Shown here in pieces: positions 1 through 9,089 of a stretch of 64,000 nucleotides of DNA. Where the stretch lies: contig JAJNQB010000009.1 of NCBI GenBank assembly GCA_021155045.1, forward strand, positions 1-64,000, in the 5' to 3' direction. Under the pieces are notes generated by a model. The model was not told where the DNA came from, made no database searches, and saw only the letters and a program-made list of their open reading frames with translations. Source of the stretch: Arcticibacter sp. GTDB lineage: Bacteria; Bacteroidota; Bacteroidia; 2-12-FULL-35-15. The first letter of the stretch is position 1. Each line of letters opens with the position of its first letter. Made by a program: the position numbers and the translations under genes.

Positions 1-420
1 TACAATTCTATCGCCTGTTTGTAATCCAACCGACTCTGCTGGTCCACCTTGAATAGCATTCACAACACGTATGGTATCATCCACTATATTAAATTCAATG
101 CCTATACCTTCAAAATTCCCTTGTAAGGGTTCGTTCATAGCTTGCAATTCGTCTGCAGTAATATAGCTTGAATGTGGATCTAAATTTTCGAGCATCGAAA
201 TAATTGTTTTGTCAATTAAATCATTGCTATTTATTGTATCAACATATTCTGATTGTACATAACGTAAAATCTCTGTTACTTTTTTGAAATTATTTTGAGT
301 AATATTATCAGATGCAAAATTTTTGCTACTGCTTAAAAATGTGCTGCCAATAAATAATCCAAGTATTAATACTAACGAGAAAAATATAGGTAAGTAGATG
401 TAAAATTTTGGGCGATTCAT
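1..420 (-). CDS. S41 family C-terminal processing peptidase (N-terminal part)
   Basis: Partial gene: the protein begins at the ATG complementary to 418-420 and runs off the left window edge after 140 residues. It opens with an uncleaved-type membrane/signal segment (about residues 7-25), then the helical linker typical of Ctp proteases (YVDTINSNDLIDKTI, then LDPHSSYI) and the start of a PDZ domain (GNFEGIGIEF ... GGPAESVGLQTGDRIV). The family cleaves or degrades periplasmic proteins from their C-terminal ends using a Ser/Lys pair, which would lie outside this window. It follows the dCMP deaminase gene by one base, so the two are probably cotranscribed. The family call is firm; substrate unknown. 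Confidence 0.9.
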   Translation of the reverse strand, partial: MNRPKFYIYLPIFFSLVLILGLFIGSTFLSSSKNFASDNITQNNFKKVTEILRYVQSEYVDTINSNDLIDKTIISMLENLDPHSSYITADELQAMNEPLQGNFEGIGIEFNIVDDTIRVVNAIQGGPAESVGLQTGDRIV

Positions 421-421
421 T

Positions 422-880
422 TTATTTTTTTTTATAACGGACTACTTCTACCCCAAATTTTTGAAGAAAATCAACACCTTCATCAGATGGCAAGCCTTTG
501 TATTCCGCATAAGAATGTAGAAAAAAAACTTTTTTTATTCCTACAGTATAAATAACTCTTGCGCAAGAAATGCAAGGTGCCATCGTAACATATAATGTAC
601 AGCCTTCCACTGCAACATTATTTTTTGAAGCATAAAGAATTGCATTTTGTTCTGCATGCAGTGCTAGTGAGCAACTTCCTTTGCTGTCTCTTGGACAACC
701 TTGCTCAGGAAATTCTTCATCGCAATTATGTGTTCCTGCTGGTGGACCATTATATCCTAACGAAACAATGCGTGTGTCTTTTGTTAAAACGGCTCCAACA
801 TGAGCTTTTACACAGTGAGAACGTTTAGCCAAATTTTCGGCTAATTCCATATAAATATCATCAAATCCAGGTTTGCTCAT
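422..880 (-). CDS. dCMP/cytidine deaminase family protein (deoxycytidylate deaminase)
   Basis: 152 residues, full length for a ComEB/dCMP deaminase-type zinc enzyme that converts dCMP to dUMP for thymidylate synthesis. The HAE motif (His75, Glu77) and the PCxxC motif (Cys103, Cys106) form the expected catalytic zinc site. Additional His/Cys residues in the segment 51-70 fit the second zinc site seen in dCMP deaminases. The stop is one base from the start of the downstream S41 protease gene, so this is the first gene of a two-gene operon. ComEB-like is the nearest name, but the substrate (dCMP versus another deoxycytidine form) is inferred. Confidence 0.88.
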   Translation of the reverse strand: MSKPGFDDIYMELAENLAKRSHCVKAHVGAVLTKDTRIVSLGYNGPPAGTHNCDEEFPEQGCPRDSKGSCSLALHAEQNAILYASKNNVAVEGCTLYVTMAPCISCARVIYTVGIKKVFFLHSYAEYKGLPSDEGVDFLQKFGVEVVRYKKK

Positions 881-951
881 TTGGTTTTTTTAATTGCGAT
901 TGCGAATTTACAAATAAAGGCTGGGATTAAATGCAATTATTTAAAAACGGA

Positions 952-1356
952 TTAAAAATATGGTTTTATTTTTTCAATAAAAGATTTTGGTGCTGGGCAG
1001 GGTTTATTAGAATGCATATCAATAAAAACAAGACTTGTATTTCCTGTATTTATTAATTCATTTTTTTGATTGTAAATTTCGTAATCAAAGGTAATTTTTG
1101 CGGTAGGCAATTCTTTTATTGTAGTTTTTATAATTAATAAATCATCGTAATAGGCAGGTTTCAAATACTTTATGTTGCAAGTATAAACAGGTAGCATAAC
1201 ACCATTGTCTTCCATTTCTTTGTAACTAGTTCCTAATTGACGCAATGCTTCAACCCGCCCAACTTCATAAAATTGCGTGTAATTTCCATAATATACATAT
1301 CCCATCCTGTCGGTTTCTGCATATCTCACTCTGATTGTTGTTTCTGATATATACAT
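952..1356 (-). CDS. Acyl-CoA thioesterase, YbgC/FadM-like 4HBT hotdog family
   Basis: 134 residues from the ATG at 1356; the frame extends to a TTG at 1383 but the conserved part begins right after the ATG (ISETTIRVRYAETDRMGYVYYGNY). The Y-x-E-T-D-x-M-G-x-V-Y-x-x-N-Y signature with its aspartate is the 4-hydroxybenzoyl-CoA thioesterase-like active site. The family hydrolyses short or medium acyl-CoA or acyl-ACP thioesters as a hotdog-fold oligomer. It stands alone between the deaminase and the divergent 5'-nucleotidase pair, so the context gives no substrate clue. Confidence 0.85.
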   Translation of the reverse strand: MYISETTIRVRYAETDRMGYVYYGNYTQFYEVGRVEALRQLGTSYKEMEDNGVMLPVYTCNIKYLKPAYYDDLLIIKTTIKELPTAKITFDYEIYNQKNELINTGNTSLVFIDMHSNKPCPAPKSFIEKIKPYF

Positions 1357-1483
1357 ATATAAAAACTTTTTTGAAAAATACAATTTATTTTTAGAATAAA
1401 ATCAAATTAAATATTAGATTTTAATTCTATTTATTTTAATAAATGGTTACTATTGTGTACTCTTTAACAAATAATACTAAATA

Positions 1484-2248
1484 ATGTCATCCCCAATCAA
1501 AAGTAGCATTTTTCTATTATCTGTATGTTGCATTTTATCATGCAATACTACGCCTAAGTTAAAGTCGGTAGAAAAATCAATGATTGAATTAAATACTCAA
1601 AATTTACCAGTTGCGGATTCTGTTTTTGAAAAAACAATTAACCCTTACAAAATGGAGATGGACAAAACAATGAATCAAGTTCTTGTTTTTTCTGAAGTTC
1701 AATTATTGAAAGGGTTGCCGGAAAGTTCACTCGGCAATTTTGTTTCTGATGCTGTTCTTAAAAAAACAAATGACCTTTATTTTCCAGCAGATAGTTTGAA
1801 AGCAAATGTTTGCTTGCTTAATAACGGAGGTTTGCGTGCTCAATTGCCAAAAGGAAATATTACAAAAGGTAATGTATTTGAATTGATGCCTTTTGAAAAT
1901 AGTATATTAGTTTTGACACTATCGGGCGAAAAAACAAAACAATTGTTTGAATATATTGTAGGTAGTGGTGGTGCTCCTTTTGCTGGTGCAACTGTAAAAG
2001 GTAAATCAAAAAAAATTATTGAATTAAAAATTAACGGTGAAAACTTTAATGAAAATAAAACGTACAAAGTTGCAACCTCCGACTACTTAGCAAGTGGTGG
2101 AGATAAATATAATTTTTTTGCAGACCCAATTAAAATTGATACACTTAATTATAAATTAAGAGATGCAATAATTGATTATATGATAGATGAGAATAAAAAA
2201 GGGAACAAAATAAATGTAGATAAGGATGGAAGAATTAAACTTGAATAG
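1484..2248 (+). CDS. 5'-nucleotidase C-terminal (substrate-binding) domain lipoprotein
   Basis: 254 residues. A short hydrophobic leader ends in LSC (cysteine at about residue 20), a plausible lipobox, so the protein is probably lipid-anchored in the cell envelope. Residues about 60-250 match the 5'-nucleotidase C-terminal domain: LGNFVSDAVL, NNGGLRAQLPKGNIT, PFENSILVLTLSG and the conserved SGGDKYNFF substrate loop. This domain normally follows the metallophosphatase domain in one polypeptide (UshA type); here it is a separate protein encoded first. The gene overlaps the next one, which supplies the phosphatase domain, by 23 bases, so the two are very probably translated together and act as one enzyme. 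Confidence 0.85.
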   Translation: MSSPIKSSIFLLSVCCILSCNTTPKLKSVEKSMIELNTQNLPVADSVFEKTINPYKMEMDKTMNQVLVFSEVQLLKGLPESSLGNFVSDAVLKKTNDLYFPADSLKANVCLLNNGGLRAQLPKGNITKGNVFELMPFENSILVLTLSGEKTKQLFEYIVGSGGAPFAGATVKGKSKKIIELKINGENFNENKTYKVATSDYLASGGDKYNFFADPIKIDTLNYKLRDAIIDYMIDENKKGNKINVDKDGRIKLE

Positions 2249-3179
2249 CAGAAGAAGTTTTTTAAAAAAATCCATTTATGGAGGAGCGGGAATGTTTTTA
2301 TTAAATGCATTACCTGATGAAGCTTTGGCAAAAACTGATTTAGTAAAAATTACCATATTGCATACAAATGATGTTCATAGCCATGTTGATCCTTTCCCTG
2401 ATAACGACCCTAAATATCCAGGATTAGGTGGCGTTGCAAGACGAGCAGCAATTGTAAAAAAAATTAGATCAGAAGAAAAAAATGTATTGTTATTGGATGC
2501 AGGAGATATTTTTCAAGGAACACCTTACTTTAACTTATATGGTGGAGAGTTGGAATTTAAGCTCATGAGTATGATGGGATACGATGCATCAACTATTGGA
2601 AATCATGATTTTGATAACGGTTTAGAAGGCTTGGTAAATCAATTACCACATGCAAACTTTCCATTTATAAATTGTAATTACGATTTTTCGGATACACCAA
2701 TGGTTGGAAAAACAATCCCACACAAAATTTTTATAAAGGATGATATTAAGATTGGAGTTTTTGGAATCGGAATTGAACTTCATGGTTTGGTAGATAAAAA
2801 AATGTACGGGAATACCATTTACCAAAATCCATTAGAAAAAGCCGCCAAAGCAGCTCATTATCTTAAATTCGAAGAAAAATGTGATTTAATTATTTGCTTG
2901 TCGCATCTAGGCTATAAGTACGAAAACAAAAAAGTGAGTGATGTAGATTTAGCGAAACAATCTAAAAATATTGATTTAATAATAGGGGCACATACACATA
3001 CTTTTATTGATATTCCTTTGGAGTATGAAAATAGCGATAATAAAAAAGTATTGGTAGCACAAGTTGGGTGGGCAGGAATTAGATTGGGAAGAATAGATTA
3101 TTTATTTGAAAAAAGGATAAAGAAAAAAGCGGTGGAAGGGCATACTATAAAAATTTCCAAAAAGTCAATAGCAATTTAA
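2226..3179 (+). CDS. 5'-nucleotidase metallophosphatase domain protein, Tat-exported
   Basis: 317 residues. The N-terminus carries a twin-arginine signal (SRRSFLKKS, then a hydrophobic stretch to about residue 35), so a folded metalloenzyme is predicted to be exported through Tat. The mature part has the calcineurin-like metal ligands in order: HTNDVHSH, DAGDIFQG, GNHDFD, SHLG and GAHTHT. This is the catalytic half of a UshA-like periplasmic nucleotidase, which dephosphorylates nucleotides. The substrate-binding half is the gene directly upstream, overlapping by 23 bases. The domain order is the reverse of the usual single-chain enzyme. Confidence 0.88.
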   Translation: MEELNLNSRRSFLKKSIYGGAGMFLLNALPDEALAKTDLVKITILHTNDVHSHVDPFPDNDPKYPGLGGVARRAAIVKKIRSEEKNVLLLDAGDIFQGTPYFNLYGGELEFKLMSMMGYDASTIGNHDFDNGLEGLVNQLPHANFPFINCNYDFSDTPMVGKTIPHKIFIKDDIKIGVFGIGIELHGLVDKKMYGNTIYQNPLEKAAKAAHYLKFEEKCDLIICLSHLGYKYENKKVSDVDLAKQSKNIDLIIGAHTHTFIDIPLEYENSDNKKVLVAQVGWAGIRLGRIDYLFEKRIKKKAVEGHTIKISKKSIAI

Positions 3180-3212
3180 ACTTTTTTTTAAATTTTTTTT
3201 GTTGATTAATAC

Positions 3213-3242
3213 TTGCGGAATAATTAAAGTTGTATATATTTA
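3213..3242 (+). promoter_or_regulatory. Promoter for dnaA
   Basis: TTG at 3213-3215, a 19-base spacer, then TATATTTA at 3235-3242: a near match to the Bacteroidota consensus TTG-N19-TAnnTTTG (last base differs). It leaves an untranslated leader of about 80 bases before the dnaA ATG. I saw no DnaA box (TTATCCACA-like) in this gap. Confidence 0.5.
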
Positions 3243-3324
3243 CGCCACGATAAATGAAAAGCCCCTGAATAAAGGAAGATACTAAACAGAAGTTTAACTA
3301 CATATAAAAAATTTTGATTTGAGA

Positions 3325-4752
3325 ATGGAGAAAGCATACGAAAAAATTTGGAGGAGTTGTCTAGACATAATTAAAGATAACGTGAGTTCGCAAAGTTTCA
3401 AAACATGGTTCGAGCCGATTAAGCCAGTAAAATTAAGTTCAAATGTATTAACAATTCAAGTTCCTAGCCAGTTCTTTTATGAATGGTTAGAAGAACATTA
3501 TATTACATTGTTAAAAAAGACAATTAAAAAAGAACTTGGAGTTGAAGGTCGCCTTGAGTATAGTATTGTAATGGAAAACAATTACAATTCAAAACCATTC
3601 ACAGTTAAGATACCAACATCTAGCAAAAAGGAATTGAAAAACCCTTCCGTTGCTATGCCAATTGATATAAATCAAAATACCATACGTAATCCATTTATTA
3701 TTCCTGGATTAAAAAAGGTAAATGTTGAATCGCAATTAAACCAAAATTATTCTTTCGAAAATTTTGTAGAAGGAGATTGCAACCGTTTGGCTCGCTCTGC
3801 CGGTTATGCTGTTGCTAATAAACCAGGAGGTACTTCTTTTAATCCATTATTAATATATGGCGGAGTTGGCTTAGGAAAAACTCATTTAGCTCATTCTATA
3901 GGTATTCAAATTAAAAATGAATTTCCTAATAAAACAGTATTGTATGTTTCTTCTGAAAAATTTACACAACAGTACATCGATTCAGTAAGAAATAATAACC
4001 AAAATGATTTTGTTCATTTTTATCAAATGATTGACGTTTTGATTATTGATGATGTTCAATATTTTGCTGGAAAAGAAAAAACGCAAGATGTATTTTTCCA
4101 TATTTTTAATCACTTACACCAAACAGGAAAACAAATAGTTTTAACTGCTGATAAAGCACCTGTTGAGTTGCAAGGATTTGAACAGCGATTATTATCGCGT
4201 TTCAAATGGGGCTTAGCAGCAGATTTACAAGCACCAGGTTTAGAAACACGTATAGCAATTTTAGAGAAAAAATTATATGCTGACGGAATTGATTTGCCAA
4301 AAGAAGTAGTAGAATATTTAGCTTATAGCATTACAACTAATGTTCGCGAATTAGAAGGCGCATTAATCTCATTGCTTGCTCAATCATCAATGAATAAAAA
4401 AGCAATTACATTAGAACTTGCTAAACAAATGATTGATAAGTTTGTGAAAAACACAGCTCGTGAAGTATCAATTGATTATATCCAAAAAGTGGTTTGTGAT
4501 TATTTTGATTTACCAATAGAGCTTTTAAAATCAAAAACTCGTAAACGTGAAGTAGTTCAAGCTCGCCAAATTGCTATGTATTTTGCTAAAAGCATGACAA
4601 AATCTTCTTTAGCAACAATTGGTTTACATTGCGGAGGAAAAGACCATGCTACTGTTTTACACGCTTGCAGAACCGTTAATAACCTTATGGATACTGATAA
4701 ACGATTCAAAAATTATATTGAAGAGTTAAATAAAAAAATTAGTATTCAGTAA
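3325..4752 (+). CDS. dnaA: Chromosomal replication initiator DnaA
   Basis: 475 residues from the ATG at 3325 (a TTG two codons earlier is in frame but gives an unusual start). Domain I (AYEKIWRSC ... SFKTWFEPI) binds helicase/DiaA-type partners. A variable linker covers about 85-140. The AAA+ domain III has Walker A GGVGLGKTHL (about 179-188) and Walker B VLIIDDVQYF. Domain IV ends with the DNA-contacting signature GGKDHATVLHACRT. All elements are intact and length is normal. DnaA binds DnaA boxes and opens oriC. No obvious DnaA-box cluster is visible in the flanks, so the origin may lie elsewhere. Confidence 0.98.
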   Translation: MEKAYEKIWRSCLDIIKDNVSSQSFKTWFEPIKPVKLSSNVLTIQVPSQFFYEWLEEHYITLLKKTIKKELGVEGRLEYSIVMENNYNSKPFTVKIPTSSKKELKNPSVAMPIDINQNTIRNPFIIPGLKKVNVESQLNQNYSFENFVEGDCNRLARSAGYAVANKPGGTSFNPLLIYGGVGLGKTHLAHSIGIQIKNEFPNKTVLYVSSEKFTQQYIDSVRNNNQNDFVHFYQMIDVLIIDDVQYFAGKEKTQDVFFHIFNHLHQTGKQIVLTADKAPVELQGFEQRLLSRFKWGLAADLQAPGLETRIAILEKKLYADGIDLPKEVVEYLAYSITTNVRELEGALISLLAQSSMNKKAITLELAKQMIDKFVKNTAREVSIDYIQKVVCDYFDLPIELLKSKTRKREVVQARQIAMYFAKSMTKSSLATIGLHCGGKDHATVLHACRTVNNLMDTDKRFKNYIEELNKKISIQ

Positions 4753-4774
4753 ATGAAGTAAAAAAGTATAAAAA

Positions 4775-4807
4775 AAATAGGAATCAGACTATCTGATTCC
4801 TATTTTT
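4775..4807 (+). terminator. Rho-independent terminator after dnaA
   Basis: Perfect 14-bp stem AAATAGGAATCAGA / TCTGATTCCTATTT with a 3-base loop, running into T residues. It separates dnaA from the following sensor kinase. Confidence 0.8.
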
Positions 4808-4826
4808 GTTATATACTCCTTGTGTA

Positions 4827-7800
4827 ATGAGCAAAAAAATTAGATATAGATTTTTATTTATTTTTCTTTTTCTACAATTTTTTTGCGGAAAATCATTTTC
4901 TCAATTATATAATTTTCAAACATATTCTTTAGATGAAGGATTATCTCAATCGGAAGTAAACTGTATCTATGAAGATAGCAGAGGCTATTTATGGGTTGGT
5001 ACTTCTGGTGGTGGAATAAATAGATTCGATGGTAAAACGTTTAAACCTTACGAAGAAAAAGATGGATTGTGTGGACAGACTATTTATGCCATTTGTGAAG
5101 GGAAAAATAAAAATATTTGGATAGGCTCACGATTTAACTCATTGTGTTTATTTGATGGAAAAAAGTTTCATTCCTTTTCAGAACAAGACAAAAGCAAATA
5201 TTTGTCAGGAACAATAGATTTTATTACTATTGACGATAATGATAATACTATTATTTCTAAAGGAGAAGAAATTGTTTTATATAATGGTAAGCATTTCGAA
5301 AACATATATGTAAAAGATGATACGCTCAAACATTTTAAAGTTAATTGTTTAATAAAAGATAAACGTAATATTATTTGGATAGGAACAAACCACGGTTTGC
5401 TAGTATTAAAAAATAAAACGCTATTAAGAATAAAAGATAATACAGATATAGATAATATTAATATTACTTCAATTGCAGAAGACCCTTCTGGCATTTTATG
5501 GCTTGTAGAAAATAAAAATAAATTTCATAAAGTAAAAATCATTGGACCTTCTCACTATCAGGTAAAAGCTCAAAAAGCTGATTCAATTAATTGTCCATCG
5601 GATGCTATAATCAATTCTATTCATTTTGACCAGCAAAACCAACTTTGGATTGGAACAGAAAATTTTGGTGTTTTTAAGCTAAGAAATAATAGTACTATTA
5701 ATTTTAACCAAACAAACGGATTGCCCGTAGATCATGTTAATTGCATATTCGAAGATGCAGCAGGTAATATATGGATAGGCACCTCTGGTGGAGGAATAGT
5801 GAAATTTACAAATCAATCTTTTACATATTATGATAATATCATAGGGCTTAATCAAAAAGATATTTTTGCAATTAATGCAGATAAAGTCGGTAATATATGG
5901 ATAGGAACTAGTTTGCATGGTGTATATAAATATGACGGAAAAACTTCAGTTCTTCAACAATCACCATTTTTTCAAGGAAACGAAGTGCGTTGCATTTTTA
6001 CAGATAGCAAAGGAACAGTTTGGTTTGGAACAACAGAGGGAATTGTGCAATACAAATCAAATACTTTTTCGTTTTACAAAGAAAAGAATATTAAAAATGT
6101 TCGAGTTATTTTTGAAGATAACTCAGGTAAAATTTATATCGGAACAAGAGGTTCGTATGCTTATTTAGATGATGGAAAAAAGATAAAACAAATTAAAAAA
6201 GAAGAAGGATTATTTAATGAAAATATTTATTCTTTTACACAAGATAAAAATGGAAATATTTGGTTTGGTTCTGCAAACGGTGTTTATATTTTTAATGGAG
6301 AAAAAGTGATTAAACATATTATTGATGGCTTGTGTAACAGTTACATAGGCAGTATGACAAAAGATAAATTTGAAAATATTTGGGTAGGGACAGATAACTG
6401 CGTTGGTTTCTATGATGGCACAAAATTTAAAAACATTACAACTGCTGATGGGCTTGCTTCTGGAACGGTGTATTTAATGAATACAGATACTTATGGCAAT
6501 ATTTGGGTTGGAACAAATAAAGGAATAGACAAAATATCATTAAATGAAAGGGGAGAAATTTCAACAATTCGTAATTACGGAAAAGTGGAAGGATTCAAAG
6601 GGATAGAATGTAATTCTCGTTCTACATGCGTTGATGAAAATGGAAACTTATGGTTTGGTACAATTAAAGGAGCAATTAAATTTAGTCCTAAAGAAGAACT
6701 TTTTAGAAGCAGAGAAACACCTAAAGTTCAAATAACTGATGTTAAATTATTTTATGAAAACATTGACTGGAAAAAATATGCCGATTCATTATCTCATTGG
6801 ACACAAATACCTATAAATCCTGTTTTGTCGCACAATCAAAATCATATAACGTTTTACTTTAATGCAATAAGTAAATCGTTTCCTGATGATATTCATTACA
6901 GTTTTAAATTAGATGGTTTTGATAAAGATTGGAGCCCATACAATGAAATTAGCTCAGCTACCTATTCAAATTTACCGCCCGGTAATTATCATTTTATTGT
7001 TAGGGCAGAAAATAAAGATGGAATTAGTGCAGAGTCTCCTACTGTTGTTGAATTTACTATTAAACCGCCTTTTTGGACTACTTGGTGGTTTGTGCTTTTA
7101 AGTCTAATTATATTCATAGGGGTAATTTATTTGTACAATGAGTTTAGAAAACGTAAACATGTTTTACAAAAAGAAAGGCTTGAAAAAATTATTAAAGAAC
7201 GTACATCAGAAATAATTAAAAAACGAGATGAAAATGAAATACTTTTAAAAGAAGTTCACCATCGAGTAAAAAATAATTTACAAATTATTAATAGTCTTAT
7301 AAATATTCAATCAGACTACATCAACGAACCTAAAGCTACTGAATTGTTCAGAGAAATAAGAAATAGAATACGAACAATCTCTTTAGTGCACGAAAAATTA
7401 TATAAATCGGAAGATTACGGAAATATTAATGTTAAAGAATACATTAATATGCTCGTAGAAAATTTAATTGATACATATAGTTTTGATAAAAAAATCGATT
7501 TAAAACTTAATTTAGAAGTTCAATATTTTAATTTGAATACAATTATTCCCTTGGGTTTGTTGCTAAACGAAGTAATATCAAATTCATTTAAATATGCATT
7601 TAATGAGATTGATAATGGCATGATAGAAATTGAATTGTATCAATCTTCCGCAACAGAAAATTATACAATGATTGTTGGCGATAACGGAAAAGGATTCGAT
7701 GATAAATTTTTTGATAATGAAACACCAACATTAGGTTTAGAATTAGTAAAAATATTAGCATCCCAATTGAATGGAACAATTGAAAAAGTTCAAAAATCTG

Positions 7801-7841
7801 GAACGTATTATTTATTAAAGTTTAAACCACTCAAAGATTAG
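4827..7841 (+). CDS. Two-component propeller sensor histidine kinase (HisKA_2 type)
   Basis: 1004 residues from the ATG at 4827 (an upstream in-frame TTG lies inside the terminator). A signal peptide (to about residue 26, ending SFSQ) is followed by many propeller repeats with the [IL]W[IVF]G[TS] signature up to about residue 630, then a Y_Y_Y immunoglobulin-like domain (DIHYSFKLDGFDKDWSPY). A transmembrane helix lies near 750-770, then a coiled segment, a HisKA_2 dimerisation/phosphoacceptor helix (LLKEVHHRVKNN, about 805-816) and an HATPase domain with N and G boxes (NEVISNSFKYAF, DNGKGF). Periplasmic ligand sensing with cytoplasmic phosphotransfer is inferred. There is no receiver or DNA-binding domain in this protein and no regulator next to it. 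Confidence 0.9.
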   Translation: MSKKIRYRFLFIFLFLQFFCGKSFSQLYNFQTYSLDEGLSQSEVNCIYEDSRGYLWVGTSGGGINRFDGKTFKPYEEKDGLCGQTIYAICEGKNKNIWIGSRFNSLCLFDGKKFHSFSEQDKSKYLSGTIDFITIDDNDNTIISKGEEIVLYNGKHFENIYVKDDTLKHFKVNCLIKDKRNIIWIGTNHGLLVLKNKTLLRIKDNTDIDNINITSIAEDPSGILWLVENKNKFHKVKIIGPSHYQVKAQKADSINCPSDAIINSIHFDQQNQLWIGTENFGVFKLRNNSTINFNQTNGLPVDHVNCIFEDAAGNIWIGTSGGGIVKFTNQSFTYYDNIIGLNQKDIFAINADKVGNIWIGTSLHGVYKYDGKTSVLQQSPFFQGNEVRCIFTDSKGTVWFGTTEGIVQYKSNTFSFYKEKNIKNVRVIFEDNSGKIYIGTRGSYAYLDDGKKIKQIKKEEGLFNENIYSFTQDKNGNIWFGSANGVYIFNGEKVIKHIIDGLCNSYIGSMTKDKFENIWVGTDNCVGFYDGTKFKNITTADGLASGTVYLMNTDTYGNIWVGTNKGIDKISLNERGEISTIRNYGKVEGFKGIECNSRSTCVDENGNLWFGTIKGAIKFSPKEELFRSRETPKVQITDVKLFYENIDWKKYADSLSHWTQIPINPVLSHNQNHITFYFNAISKSFPDDIHYSFKLDGFDKDWSPYNEISSATYSNLPPGNYHFIVRAENKDGISAESPTVVEFTIKPPFWTTWWFVLLSLIIFIGVIYLYNEFRKRKHVLQKERLEKIIKERTSEIIKKRDENEILLKEVHHRVKNNLQIINSLINIQSDYINEPKATELFREIRNRIRTISLVHEKLYKSEDYGNINVKEYINMLVENLIDTYSFDKKIDLKLNLEVQYFNLNTIIPLGLLLNEVISNSFKYAFNEIDNGMIEIELYQSSATENYTMIVGDNGKGFDDKFFDNETPTLGLELVKILASQLNGTIEKVQKSGTYYLLKFKPLKD

Positions 7842-7849
7842 CCTGTTTT

Positions 7850-8314
7850 ATGACTAAAATTTTAATGGTATGCCTCGGCAACATTTGTAGATCTCCTTTA
7901 GCCGAAGGAATACTAAGACAAAAAGCCCAACAAAACAACATTAACCTTTTTATTGATTCTGCTGGCACTTCAAACTATCATATTGGAGAAAATCCAGACA
8001 ATAGAACCATTTCAAATGCAAAAAAACACGAAGTAGATATTTCTGATTTACGTGCTCGTCAATTTTCAGTATCTGATTTTGATGAATTTGACACTATTTT
8101 TGTGATGGACTCCTCAAATTATGCTGATGTTATTGCTCAAGCAAGAAATATGACAGATAAAAATAAAGTGGAAATGATTTTGAACCGTGTATATCCCAAT
8201 ACAAACATGTCTGTTCCTGACCCTTACTTTGGAGGAGAACAGGGTTTTGAGAATGTTTACATATTATTAGATAAGGCATGTGAAATCATCATAGAAAGTA
8301 TAAAGCAGTATTAA
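7850..8314 (+). CDS. Low-molecular-weight protein-tyrosine phosphatase
   Basis: 154 residues, normal length. The P-loop CLGNICRS (nucleophile Cys8, Arg14) is at the N-terminus and the general acid Asp124 lies in VPDPYFGG, the two diagnostic elements of this family. It is expected to dephosphorylate tyrosine (or arginine) phosphates in cytoplasmic proteins; in many bacteria such enzymes control exopolysaccharide tyrosine kinases. It starts 8 bases after the sensor kinase stop, so the two are likely cotranscribed, and is followed after 13 bases by an RsmI-like gene. It differs from the ArsC-type member of the same fold at 49.7 kb, which has extra redox cysteines. Confidence 0.92.
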   Translation: MTKILMVCLGNICRSPLAEGILRQKAQQNNINLFIDSAGTSNYHIGENPDNRTISNAKKHEVDISDLRARQFSVSDFDEFDTIFVMDSSNYADVIAQARNMTDKNKVEMILNRVYPNTNMSVPDPYFGGEQGFENVYILLDKACEIIIESIKQY

Positions 8315-8327
8315 ACAATTTTGAATA

Positions 8328-9047
8328 ATGCAAATAATACAAAAAGGAAATTTATACCTAATACCTACAACTCTTGGAGATACAGGTGAAACAGTTGATG
8401 TGTTGCCTCAAAAAATTAATGATGTAATTAATCTTATTGATGAATACATTGTTGAAAATGAAAAATCAGCTCGACATTATTTGAAAAAAATGGGAATCAA
8501 AAAACCTATTCAAGAAATAATTTTGCATCCTTTAAACAAACATATTCAAGCAAACGAAATATCAGGATATTTAAAATCAATAAACGCTGGAAAAAATATT
8601 GGAGTTATTTCTGAAGCTGGTTGCCCCGGCATCGCAGACCCTGGAGCCGAAGTGGTAAGAATTGCCCATGAAAAAAATATTAAAGTAATTCCTCTTGTTG
8701 GACCATCAAGTATTTTTTTGGCTTTAATGGCAAGCGGTTTTAATGGGCAAAATTTTGCATTTAATGGTTATTTACCAAAAGAAAGAGGAGATAGGATAAA
8801 AAAAATAAAAGATTTAGAAAATTTAATTTTAAAAAAAAGTCAAACACAATTATTTATTGAAACGCCTTATCGCAATATGCACATACTCGAAGATATTATT
8901 GCGGTATGTGATAAAAAAATTAAATTGTGTATTGCAACTGATATAACTTTACCTACAGAATTTATTGAAACAAAATCTGTTTATGATTGGAAAAACCGTT
9001 TGCCTGATATAAATAAGCGACCGACAATGTTTTTGTTGTATAAATAA
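8328..9047 (+). CDS. SAM-dependent methyltransferase, RsmI (16S rRNA C1402 2'-O) family
   Basis: 239 residues. The tetrapyrrole-methylase fold is shown by the N-terminal LYLIPTTLGDT, the SAM-binding loop SEAGCPGIADPG (the RsmI motif, normally xAGTPGxSDPG) and VIPLVGPSSIFLALMASGF. RsmI methylates the ribose of 16S rRNA C1402. This shorter Bacteroidota form lacks the C-terminal extension of the E. coli enzyme and its motif has Cys in place of Thr, so the exact rRNA target is inferred from the family. It is probably the last gene of the kinase-phosphatase-methyltransferase run; a weak inverted repeat (CCAAT ... ATTGG) follows at about 9050-9072. Confidence 0.82.
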   Translation: MQIIQKGNLYLIPTTLGDTGETVDVLPQKINDVINLIDEYIVENEKSARHYLKKMGIKKPIQEIILHPLNKHIQANEISGYLKSINAGKNIGVISEAGCPGIADPGAEVVRIAHEKNIKVIPLVGPSSIFLALMASGFNGQNFAFNGYLPKERGDRIKKIKDLENLILKKSQTQLFIETPYRNMHILEDIIAVCDKKIKLCIATDITLPTEFIETKSVYDWKNRLPDINKRPTMFLLYK

Positions 9048-9089
9048 TACCAATGTGAAATAAGTATTGGTGTAAAATTTTGTTTATGA

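Noticed and set aside
3180..3324. Replication origin beside dnaA
   Set aside because: The gap is A/T-rich, but I see no cluster of DnaA boxes; a GC-skew plot of the whole chromosome would be decisive.
9048..9075. Terminator between the RsmI-like gene and its convergent neighbour
   Set aside because: The CCAAT/ATTGG inverted repeat is short with an 11-base loop and no good T run; too weak to annotate.
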